Below, piece by piece: positions 1 through 10,277 of a stretch of 64,000 bases of DNA. The stretch is from Pterois miles. Lineage: Eukaryota > Chordata > Actinopteri > Perciformes > Scorpaenidae. Under the pieces are notes generated by a model, which worked only from the letters and a program-made list of their open reading frames with translations, was not told the origin of the DNA and searched no databases. The stretch is from assembly GCA_947000775.1 (NCBI GenBank), contig CAMQGK010000514.1, positions 2,330,001-2,394,000 on the forward strand. The letters run 5' to 3'. The position numbers and the translations under genes were made by a program. The first letter of the stretch is position 1, and each line of letters begins with the position of its first letter.

Positions 1-254
1 ATGCTTTAAAACAGGCTGCAGGTGGAAACAGCTGCTTTCACTCGGCTGCTTATGTCAAGTATTTGTGTGGATGGATGTGGATGGAGGAGGAGGAGGAGGG
101 TGTCCGCTTTTTAAATGACTTCCAGAAATATTGGCTATATTTATTTGGTCCTTTGGTTCCACAGTCTGGTGTTCGCTCTAATATTGCTTCATTTATCAGT
201 TAAAAGCCCTTAAAGGACCAGTGTGTAACGTTTCAGTGATCTGTTGGCAGAAAT

Positions 255-297
255 ATAATAATAATAATAATAATAGTAATAATAATAATAATAATAC
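255..297. repeat. (AAT)n microsatellite
   Basis: ATA/AAT trinucleotides run for about 43 bases with one G substitution near the middle. This is a simple repeat with no sign of coding use. Confidence 0.95.
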
Positions 298-1841
298 TAT
301 TGTCATCACCTGAAACTAATAATATTTTCATCAGAATGAGTCTGGAGGCAGTGGGTCCTCTTCACGGACCACCATGGTTTTACAGTAGCCCAGAGCGGAC
401 AAACCACGGACTCTGTAAGCCTCGAGTTTGGCATTTTGGCCTTCACCATCTTGGTTTTTGTCCATCAGCATCTTTGTTTTTGGTCATTGCCATCTTGGTT
501 TTTGGAGATCACCGTGTTGGATCATGTCCACAAATTGCATAATCTGATCTGAGATCTGCAAAACTTGTAAAAACTCACTTGGGACTCGCTGCCCAATGAC
601 CTATTGTAACCTTAACTATTCAAGATCGATGAATAACCTTAAAAATCTCGCGAGAACTTGCGGGTTTGCCTCTGGACGCTGCCGCCATGTTGCTCCTCCG
701 TTTCTACAGTAGCCCAGAACAGACAAACCAAACTCGGCTCTAGAGAGACTTTCACTATATGCTTGTGAAACTGTTGTATTGCCAGCCACCGTTTGACTTC
801 TGTTGCTTCTAAAGTAGTGTTATTATGGTATGGATGGCCTCTGTGTGAGGCCAACAACGTTACCGTGGTTTCAGATTTGTTAAACACTACTGTGTCTGCT
901 CTGTGGGCCCAAAGGATGCCGGAGATCTCCGGATGATCCGGATTCTTGGTAGTTGAGCCATTTTGGCCTGATGAGCCACTGAGCTGAACTGTCATGGCTA
1001 CGCTCTGTACCTTTAATAAGAACAAGATCTGGGTTGCCAGGTAGTAGAAAATCCTCCATCAACTATTATTCATTATTCCTGATCAGCCATAATATTATGA
1101 CCACTGACAGGTGAAGTTAATAACATTGATTATCTGTTACAGTGGCTCCTGGCAGTGGGGGGATATATTAGGCAGGAAGTGAACTTTTGACGTGTTGGAG
1201 GCAGAAAAAATGGGCAGCGTAAGGATGAGAGCGACTTTGACGAGGACCGGACTGTGATGGCTGGACGACCGGGTCAGAACATCCAGAACTGCAGCTCTGG
1301 TGGATGTTCCCGGTCTGCAGTGGTCAGGACCGACCAGAGGTGGTCCAAGGAGGGAGAACCGGTGAACCAGAGACAGGGTCATGGGTGGCCAAGACTCAGT
1401 GATGCACATGGAGAGAAAAGGCTGGACCAGAAGAGCTGCTGTAGCTCAAATATGACAATAAAGTTGAGTCACAAATAATCTAATTAAACAATTAATCAAG
1501 GAAATAATATAGAGATTAATTGATGAAGCTGCAGCCCTAAACAGCTTTATACTTCCTCAGTAAGCTGCTTTTAGAAAATATATGTATATTATTATTATTA
1601 TTATTGTCACAAATCTGTCTGTCGTAGCATCACACAAGTCTTTGAGCTCTTGTTCCAGAAGAGTGGTTTTATTTTGAAAATCCAGCGCAACAGTCAGTCT
1701 CACTGAGCCGCTGAGCGTCTGAAGACACGTGTTCACGGCAATTCATCCATCAGCTCCCAGCATGCTCCGGTCCTCTTGTTAATCCTTGTCACTGCCGTGT
1801 CTCCCCACGCACATTCACGAATGTTCGATCTGTAAATGCAA

Positions 1842-1842
<1 letters not shown>

Positions 1843-1877
<35 letters not shown>
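1843..1877. repeat. (CA)n microsatellite
   Basis: An uninterrupted CA dinucleotide run of about 17 units. Confidence 0.95.
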
Positions 1878-1879
<2 letters not shown>

Positions 1880-2689
1880 TGTATCATGCTCTGCATCAGT
1901 GGTTTCATCTCCCGTCGGTGTCTGTGGTTAATGAGATCACCCAGCAGAGATGTAATGTCACAGAGCAGGCTTGTAACTGTGTTTATGTGTGAGCGTGCAT
2001 GTGAGCGTGCATGTGTGTGTGTTTTAATGATTGTGCCTGTGTATGAAGATAGGCTGGATCAGTGCGTGGTCTAATTTCTCGGGGTGAGAGTGATAATCTG
2101 CCAGAAAGACAGCCGAGTACAGATTGAAGATCTCTGGGAAACGAAGCCAGCTGCAGGTCCGTCCAACGTGGAGTCCGTTCGTCGACCCACACTGGCTCTG
2201 CTCTGCTGTTGCACAAAGTTTGTTGTAATGTCCGCTAACTTTTAAAGAAATATAGATTCTCTTCATCTTGTAATTCGACTTTCTCCTCTCATCTCGTCAG
2301 CTCTTCCACTTCCTTCCTCCGGTCCTCTCTCTCTTTCTGCTGCCTTCCTATTACTTGTGAGTGAAAGGAGAGAAAAATGGAAGTGAGGGGGAGACGGAGG
2401 AGATTGTTTCTTGCGGTTGAGTAACTCTGGCCTTATTATACAACTAGATCCTCGGGCTGCAAACTTTTTTGAGAATAAGCATCAAAAAGAGACGCAGATT
2501 GAGGGGAAGAGAGGCTGAGGCGGAAAAGGAAAAACATGAGTTTGAAGTAAAGCTGCTATCTGTAAAAGTAAATCCAGTACCAATTACACAGAAAGACCCA
2601 TTTCAGAGTAATAGATATTATAATTCAGCCTGGTCGCAGGAAAACGTGTGTGGATGACACCATAAAAGAAAATAATTTCACATATGTGA

Positions 2690-3230
2690 TTTGAAATTGA
2701 TTCTTTAACGCCAGAAATCGATATATCTGCTTCATCTGCGTCTATATGGAGGTAGAAGGAAGTTAGCTCTTTTATTGTGGTAGTCTGAGTAACTTGACGT
2801 CATATCCGTTCGGTATCCGTCAACCAGAACAAACCTCAGAAAGTATTAAAGGGTGGAGGGTGGGCGTGGATCCGACCTCCACCCTCCATGTTAAATCCAG
2901 CCTGGTAAACACTACACATCCAGTAAAGGAGGGAAACACTTTGGAAAAGCAGAGCTAGACATCACGGCTAAAGCTGCACGCTAACTCCGTCACGGACGGG
3001 AAACGTCATCGTACGGCGGTAACGTGCGGTCCGGCCGGCCGTCGCTCTCGTCTCCGTGGTCCGACGGGCCGACGCTACGACTGTAGAGCTCCATATACTG
3101 ACATTTATGTTAAATGCATTCAGACGGCCCCGATGGAGCTGACCATGGATGGATAAAGAGGACGGAGCTGACGGAGAGCTAGAGACCACCTTGGAGGAGT
3201 TAGAGGAAGTAGACACCTGGGACTACGGCC
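2690..3230 (-). mobile_element. CpG-rich dispersed element, copy 1
   Basis: The reverse complement of this block is almost identical to about 56490-57110. Over at least 155 bases (2960-3120 here, 56555-56710 there) I find no difference apart from the edge. Similarity continues, more diverged, on one side through the phrase GCTAACTTCC at 2760-2770 (reverse strand) and about 57033. The core contains many intact CpGs and the palindrome CCGGCCGG. It has no convincing ORF, so it looks like a non-autonomous interspersed element. I cannot place it in a named family, and terminal inverted repeats were not resolved. Confidence 0.7.
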
Positions 3231-4131
3231 GCTTTTCAAAATAAGGTGTTAACAAAGGGAACTGGATCTACAGAATCCATCTATGGAAATCAGACTGATG
3301 GATTATATTCAGCAGAGTATAAAACATTACATGACCCTGATAAATTAAAAAGAAAATCCCACTAATCTGTGAGGGAAACGTCTTTATTCTTTGATTTCTG
3401 GGTTGCTGGATAAAATCTGTATAATCAATAATTCCTGACAATGATCCTGATATATTTGACTTCAGGACATCTCTGACTACAGACCTGCTGAAAATCAAAC
3501 ATTTTAACTGGATTCATTTAGAGATTTCTACAGGAAAAGTCTCTAGAAGTGTCTGATTTGACTTTTTCCCTCCATGGTCTAGTGGTAGAAAAGCCACAAT
3601 TACAATAAATCATAATATTTAGGTATCGTGATAGCGTGAACTCTGGAGAGAGGTGGATCATCGCAGACATATTTTTTAGTGGGGTTGTTTCAGTATTTAT
3701 GCTCTGTTGTTTCCCTGCGTATTGTACTTCCTCTGTGTACTTATTGTACTATGATGTTCGGTGGTTTTGTTGCCCCCTGCTGGTACTGCAGCGTCCTGCA
3801 GGCCGGTCCACCACACGCTGTGGCGTGACACCAGGTTTCACCGTTAGTGAAGTGTTCATGTGATGTGGAGTATTTTTAGACGTTAGTCATTTTCTGCTGC
3901 GACGGGTCTCAGTCAAAGTAGCGTTGGATCATGGGAGTTGTTGTCTTTGTGTCAGTCAGATCTTGAGGGAGTCCTCCAGTGATCATTGATCAGGAGGTTT
4001 TATTATCAGCAGAGGTCTCCTCCTGCTCTCCAGAACAAACTGACCTGCTGATTAAAACCAGCGGAAATACAGACTAAAGCAGCGTCTTGTTAAAACGTCT
4101 GTTCTCGTCCAGCCTGGCGGTCGCAGGACGT
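3231..4131. other. non-coding stretch
   Basis: No exon signal. A piece near 3535-3630 (CTCTAGAAGTG, GACTTTTTCCC, then GTATCGTGATAG) resembles 31680-31800, suggesting the end of another dispersed repeat. Confidence 0.4.
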
Positions 4132-4191
4132 GCCGGAGGGCCTGTGAGCCGAGCTAACGTTAGCGGTAGCTCGGCTCACAGGCCCTCCGGT
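4132..4191. repeat. perfect 24-bp GC-rich hairpin
   Basis: The arm 4133-4156 (starting CCGGAGGGCCTGTGAGCC) is the exact reverse complement of 4167-4190, with a 10-base loop between (4157-4166). No mismatch or bulge is present in the stem. It could extrude as a cruciform or fold as RNA. The stem is perfect and shorter than a typical microRNA precursor (usually about 60-80 nt with bulges), so a gene call is not supported. It may be a recent inverted duplication or a terminal fragment of a fold-back element. Confidence 0.9.
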
Positions 4192-4299
4192 TGCTTTGAT
4201 AGCTTCAGATCCAGATGTCCGCTGACCAAAACCCTTCATCTGGCTGAAAACCACCAAGACCGAAAAACTCTATTGTAAAAATGTGGCTTAAAACTGGAT

Positions 4300-4680
4300 C
4301 AAAAGTGGAGCTTTTTAGGTCAGTTTTAAAGTCAGAGAGAAATATTGGTATCATATAAAACTAGAAAACCCGATAAATCCATCAGTACCCACCAGGTCAA
4401 ACTGGCTTGTTGAGAAGGAGGTTAAATAAGGCTCCAAACTTGCACATGTGCACATTTTTGATGCTTAAGTCAGAACCTGAGGGTTTTATGAATATCTGTC
4501 ATTGATTTATAATAATAAATATATACATGTATTTGCTTAAAGCAGCATATTTGGACACTCCCATGTTGATAAGAGGGTTAATACTTAACAAATCTGCCTG
4601 TAAGGTTCATTTGAACTGATAAGAAATGTGATTAACTATGGACAATCGTGATTAATCTTAACTAAACTGATTAAATATCA
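4300..4680 (-). mobile_element. dispersed repeat family A, reverse copy
   Basis: It shares the phrases GGTATCATAT, AATAAATATATACATG, AAAGCAGCATATTTG and CACTCCCATGTTGA with copies at about 27560-28060, 29360-29700, 33205-33360 and 63440-63770. Relative to the 27.5-kb copy it is reversed. No ORF is visible and the family is unidentified. Confidence 0.65.
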
Positions 4681-5859
4681 AATATATTAATTAAACCACA
4701 AGGCTGACATGTGGATGAAGGAGATATGATGCTGTAGACAAATGAAACAGGCCTTTAACTTGATTAAAGTCGAGTGCTGTGCCCTTCTAGTCGGTAATTG
4801 GTTGTTTTGGTCGCAGTTGACTAATTTCTTTAGTCGATTAGTCATTTTTTCTGCTTTTTTCATACTGACTGATGTATTTTTAAGAACTTATGAGCACTTC
4901 TTTGGTAAACACCAGATTCAAAGTGGTGCTTTATTGATATTCTTCTTCAGTTTTACAGATCTGTTGATTAAAACAACTAATCAATTAGTTGAAAGTAGTG
5001 CCCTCGTTGAATTACAGATTCGGGATCATGTCAGTACACACCTCAGTATCATAGATAACATACCTGTAGATGTCATTTTAAAGCTCCATATTATAGTAGT
5101 AAAGTAAAAGGCTTATAAGTCTGAAATGTGTTGTTATGTTTGAACTGCAAACATGTGAACGCTCCTCTGATCTCTTCAGAGTTTCTGATCACGTGTCTGT
5201 ACTGGTTTCCATCCCTTTGAAACGTGGTACACTCCTCCGTGAACGCGTTTGATTGGAAGACGTCGTGGCAGAAACACAGCAGGTAGAAAGAAGAAACGAG
5301 GCGCTTAGAAACAAGACAGGAAGTTGGAGGTGACCCCGTTTCAATCAGCAGCGGCGAAGCACAGGTGGGCTTAGAGGGGTTTAACCTTTCATTTCAAGGA
5401 GAGCTCCCAGGAATACGAGCCCCTGATTAACATGATTATACAGATCGCTGTGCTCTTAATGAAGAGATAATGTGCTGTTTTCTGACGAAGTTCAAACCTG
5501 CAGTCCCTGTTATAAAGTATGTGGCAGCGAAGCCAGCTCTCACTGGAAGGAGTATAAATACCACGACATTACACCGGCTTTCAGCCGTCAGTACACCACA
5601 CAAACGTCTGCAGTTAGTTAACCAGGAATACTGAGACTCTAGGAGAAAATACATTCCCTCCGACACAGTTTAGTTGTATGGAAACATATTTTTGTAGGAG
5701 ACAGGGTTGCAAATCACTATGTTTACTTTATGTACAATATAATATCATTGGTAACGGCTCCGTAGTTGGTGTATTTTTGGAAAAGATTCCGGCTGATGCA
5801 TTGATTTGTAACGTATTGAAGTATTGAAATCACTGCTAAACAAACATTGTTTGAGACAG
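4681..5859. other. non-coding stretch
   Basis: I see no repeat array, exon or RNA gene. Base composition is ordinary for teleost intronic DNA. Confidence 0.4.
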
Positions 5860-6095
5860 TGAATGCAGCACCGTGGCTGCTACAGTAACTCTCCTGACGG
5901 TGAACTGGAGACAGTGAACGCAGCACCGTGGCTGCTACAGTAACTCTCCTGACGGTGAACTGGAGATAGCGAACGCAGCACCGTGGCTGCTACAGTAACT
6001 CTCCTGACGGTGAACTGGAGACAGCGAACGCAGCACCGTGGCTGCTACAGTAACTCTCCTGACGGTGAACTGGAGACAGTGAACGCAGCACCGTT
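5860..6095. repeat. 55-bp tandem repeat, about 4 copies
   Basis: The phrase CAGCACCGTGGCTGCTACAG recurs every 55 bases (tandem copies near 5866, 5921, 5976 and 6031) followed by TAACTCTCCTGACGGTGAAC. Copies are nearly identical; the outermost ones diverge. A reverse-strand ORF crossing it simply reads the repeat. Confidence 0.9.
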
Positions 6096-6537
6096 GATGA
6101 TGGATGAACTGTGGTTTGAGTAGCATTAAAGCCTCGTCTTTTAGAAACAAAAAAAGACCACCACAGAGTATTCTGAAGTTTTTAAAGGCAGTATTTTGCG
6201 TACCAGGTCTGTCGGGTAAAAGAGGTTAAAGGACTGATATAATGTGAAAGCCACATGTGGGTGCAGCAGCAGTCCTTCTGGGTGTTTGTCCTGATTCCTC
6301 CTTGTGTTAGAGAGTGTTTATCCTTGTTTGTGTTTGCTGCAGCTGGAGGAGTGTAGAAGAAGCAACTCGCTGCCATCTCAATTAGTCCCAGCGCTCATTA
6401 GGACCAGAAGTGAGAGCTGCAGCCTGTCGGCCTCTCACACTCCGACATATGGTCCGGGCCTCTGCAACACACCTACCAGAGACAGCAACACACCCAGTGA
6501 ATTATTCAGAGCTGTGTGTGTGTGTGTGGACGGGGAG

Positions 6538-6580
6538 GGAGGTGGAGGAGGAGGTGGAGGAGGAGGTGGTGGAGGAGGAT
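6538..6580 (+). repeat. GGA/GGT-rich purine tract
   Basis: A run of GGAGGTGGAGGAGG type, giving poly-Gly or poly-Glu in shadow frames. Dense GG pairs make it prone to G-quadruplex formation. It lies 150 bases before a GT tract. Confidence 0.85.
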
Positions 6581-6726
6581 GTGCCTCCTCTGATGAGCTC
6601 CTGGCGTTAACCTTCCTCTGTGTGCTGTGTTGACACCAAAGCAGGACGCCTGAAGCAGTCGCAGGTCGTAGCGCCGGTGATGTCTCCGCCTCAGCAGGTC
6701 GGCTCAGACCTCTGTGACCCGGGGGG

Positions 6727-6757
6727 GTGTGTGTGGTGTGTGTGTGTGTGTGTGTGT

Positions 6758-6789
<32 letters not shown>
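6727..6789. repeat. (GT)n microsatellite
   Basis: GT dinucleotides with two interruptions, preceded by a run of seven G. Confidence 0.95.
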
Positions 6790-8460
6790 CCAGGATTATC
6801 CTCTCTAGGATGGCTGCAGGATTGCACGGATGCTGCTGACACTTCTCCACAATAGAAGCAATTAACTGAAGCTTAACTTTGTGTATGTCTGTTTTAAGCT
6901 GTGGATGTTTGTGTGTGTGCGTGCAGCTGAAACTAAAACCAGTTTTCGGTGATCCGTCTCCGGCGCTGGGTCTTCAGTTATCAAAGCAGTCATGAAACAA
7001 AGTCCAAATGTGCAAATAAATCGAGTGAATATGATTCATCTGCATCTGAGAGGCGTTGGAGGGAATGTGGAGAAATCTACGTAAAGCTCTCCCACATATT
7101 TTGTACATGTGAAATGTTAAAATTAGACCGGACTGGTTGTAAAGAGGAAACAGAAATGTGTCTGAGCCCAACGATCGTAGTCTCTGAGGCTGATACTGAT
7201 ATCGATGTTTGAAGTTTCAGAAACAGAACTAGATTTAGGGTAATAATCATCAAAAATCTACAAAAAATGGATAAAGAAATACAAAAAGAGCATTTCATTT
7301 GTAAGAAATACAAATACATAAATAAAATGAAATAAAAATAATAATGATAGTATTTTTTATGACTTGCAATTTATATTTTGTAATATGCACATCAGCCATC
7401 CAAAGATAACTTTACTAAAAAAACAATCAAATAAAATAGATATATACAATAAATGTTACATTTGTAAGAAAAAGAAATGTACAAATAAAATGAAATAATC
7501 ATAATCATAATATTTTTACCAATTTAGATCCCGTAGATCATTTTTTATTATTTTTAATTGGGACTGAGATACTAAACAACATTTTACTGTTAAAATAAAA
7601 ATGGACAAACCCTTTAACGGTGACACTGTTTCTACAGTAGTTTGGAGTTTTTTCTGCTATCAGCCAACATAGTCACTGATACCGATATATCTGCAACAAG
7701 CTGATATCTGATATATACAGTATGCATGTATATATACATATAACTGTCTGAGTTATGGGTCCAGCTCTAACACCTTTATCTAGGGACAGAAGAAGAAGCA
7801 AAAGTACCTTACTGAAGTAGAACTATGTATCTTAAAGTAAAAGTACTCATTGGAGAAGTATAAAGTAGCAGAACTGCAATACTCCAGTAAAGTACAACTT
7901 GTAATGATGATTGAATTGAATTAAACTGCGAGTGACTCCGGCTTGGTTGGATAATCGCCACGCCTGTTGCTGCTTGTCAATATATTACATAACGTCTGAC
8001 TGTCTCTCAGGTCACTTTATTGCAGCGGAGAACCCTAAATGCTAAATGGGCCTCAGCACAGCCAGATTCTTTTTGATTTGGCATTTCATCAAGTAGCTCG
8101 TCCAAAACCTAAGTAGAGCAGGATCGAGCACGGGGACACTTTACATAACGATCAAATTGAGTGGTGCAGCACACCAGGAACAACAAGAAATTGAAGGCAT
8201 TAATGGCATAATTTCACTCTGAAAGAAAGGATTTGATTGTTTTGCAAATGAAAATTCACATCTTCAGGTTAATGGTACATGGCTGACAGAGTTGTGGATT
8301 TTGTGTCAGGAATTTAGGAATCTACCTGCAAATACAGCTGTGCTATTAATGCTTAGAAAGGAGCATCGTTTCAATGTTTCTGGCAGAGTTAGATGAGAGG
8401 ATCAACTCTCATATCTGTCGGTTAAATATGGAGCTACAGCCTGTTAGCGTAGCTTTGTAT
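6790..8460. other. non-coding, AT-rich stretch
   Basis: No exon. The part 7180-7720 is AT-rich and carries GATACTGATATCGATG and CACTGATACCGATATATC-like phrases at its two ends, suggestive of a dispersed element of the GATACCGAT type common in teleost genomes. The class is not certain. Confidence 0.4.
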
Positions 8461-8716
8461 TAAGTCCTGTCATAGTCGCCTAAGTCCTGTTGTCGTTGCG
8501 TACGTCCTGTCGTTGCCTACATCCTGTCACCGTTGCCTTAGTCCTGTTGTTGCCGCCTGTCGTCCTCGTTTAAGTCATGTTGTCGTTGCTCAAGTCCTGT
8601 CATCACATAGTCCTGTCATTGTTGCCTACGTCTTGTCGTCGGCACCTAAGTCCTTTCGTCATCACTTACGTCCTCTTGTTGTCACTTATGTCCTGTCATC
8701 ATCTCCTACGTCCTCC
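8461..8716 (+). repeat. degenerate relative of the 20-bp minisatellite
   Basis: Units of about 17-21 bases with the consensus TACGTCCTGTCGTCATCACC repeat here about 12 times with heavy divergence (for example TAAGTCCTGTTGTCGTTGCG and CTTATGTCCTGTCATCATCT). The last units approach the unit of the large array that starts 1.56 kb downstream. This is probably an older, unhomogenised segment of the same repeat. Confidence 0.8.
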
Positions 8717-9389
8717 TATGGTTATGTACAAGAAGACTCCTGCATTCAGTCTTTATGCTGAGATAAGCTAAGACAACCATCGGTTGCTTCGTATTTAGAG
8801 GACGGACGGGACAAAATGATTCCTTTAAGTACAACAGTGTGCATGTGGTTGATAAAGTGAGGTTTGATGTCAGCGTCTAACCAGTCCAGAGCCTCCAAAC
8901 GTCCATGATAAGCCACGGAGGAACGAGACCAAGCCACATCTCTTTCTCATGTTCTCTCAGAAAAAGAGAAATATTTGCTCTCTTGAAGACAAATCTATGT
9001 TTAATGCCTGCTTCCACAGCAGCACAGAGAAAAGGGGCATTAAAATGTTGTTCATTTTTGCTCCGTGGCAAATGATGAATTGTGATCCAAAGAGAGGTTT
9101 GATACGGTTGTCTGGGATTAGAGTGACAATTTGGATTTTCAGTGTGACAGAGCTACACACACACACACACACATACATACAGACTCGCCTCGACACTTTG
9201 CCTTGTCAAACTCACTCAGAGCAGATTGGCACAATCAAGTGTGTCTGCAGCCAAAGCCTTTTAAAAGGTTAATATTTCAGTTCCCATTTGCCTCAAAGCT
9301 TACGCTAAGCCACCGCTCCGCTCCCTCATCTATCTGCCTTTGATACGGGAATCCCACTGAAGTAGGTCTGTTGACGCATTCGACAAACT

Positions 9390-9423
<34 letters not shown>

Positions 9424-10277
9424 TAATCCACACCATGCTTACTGATAGCTACGCCTGTCATGCTGTCGAGTCAGTCTGTTTGTTTCCCTCGTACTTCAAC
9501 TCCAGCGGGTCTGAGAGAGCTGCAGAGACGAGCCGAGCATTGTGGGATAGGGAGGATGTCTGGGTGTGATTGGCTCCAGTCTGGGCCGTGAGCTTCAATG
9601 TATGAGCTGCGCTCCGCCGCCCGGCCAGTCGGGGATTGATTGATTGATTCCTGTCACGCGGTGTGCAGAGTTCTCGCACCGACAAAGCCCCTCTGAGCAT
9701 TTGAGAAATTTCTGGTCCAACAGTTTTGAAGCGTGATGTAGGATGAATTTAGAGGCTGAGGAGATGCAAAGCCTTCATCCAGACTGCAGCTTCCTGCAGG
9801 ATGATGGCTGCCAGTCTGTCGGAAGTGGAGGACACTTGTTATTGATCCACACACTTCTTCTTCTTCTCCTGTTTACCACAAGTTTCACAAGTTAGTCAGA
9901 GTGAGCTTATTCTGAAGTCAGCTGCTGATAGACAGGCAGAAAGCAGGAGTTTTAAATGACCTTTCTGTTGGGTTTTGCATGTTTTTATTTTGCTGTATTA
10001 TTCCAGATTGATTTCTCGCCCTCCAGGCAGGTACAGCTCTCTCCATTAGTTTCTGTGCAGAATAAAATCAACTTGCTGAGACTTGAAATTTGCTGGTAGA
10101 AGATAATCCATCACAGTCAGATTTTTGCCTGAGTTCATTTTGTTGATTGCTGGAACTGTTTTAACAAAACTGAGGGCCTTTTCACACCTGAAGGTCAGAA
10201 CCATGGTTCATGTTTTTGTTTGATCACTATGCACTAAAGAACCTGCGTCCTATGAAGCCTTCGCGTTAGCCCTGCGG
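8717..10277. other. non-coding stretch between related arrays
   Basis: No exon recognised. It contains (CA)n at 9155-9180 and (GT)n at 9391-9422. I looked for a signal-peptide exon for sez6l here and did not find a convincing one. Confidence 0.4.

Larger units (their letters stand above)
1..2670. other. non-coding, dispersed-repeat-bearing stretch
   Basis: I see no exon with splice sites or recognisable protein here. The stretch contains an (AAT)n microsatellite, a (CA)n tract and pieces of dispersed repeats. The sequence around 825-870 (TTATTATGGTA.GGATGGCC) recurs at about 63355-63385. The phrase ACAGTAGCCCAGA.C.GACAAACCA occurs twice, near 380 and 707. It is probably upstream or first-intron sequence of the sez6l gene. 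Confidence 0.6.

Noticed and set aside
1137..1478. Short opposing ORFs near 1.1-1.5 kb
   Set aside because: No known domain, no splice sites, and text resembling dispersed repeat DNA.
4087..4278. 63-residue ORF over the hairpin
   Set aside because: It crosses both arms of the inverted repeat; no domain or conserved start.
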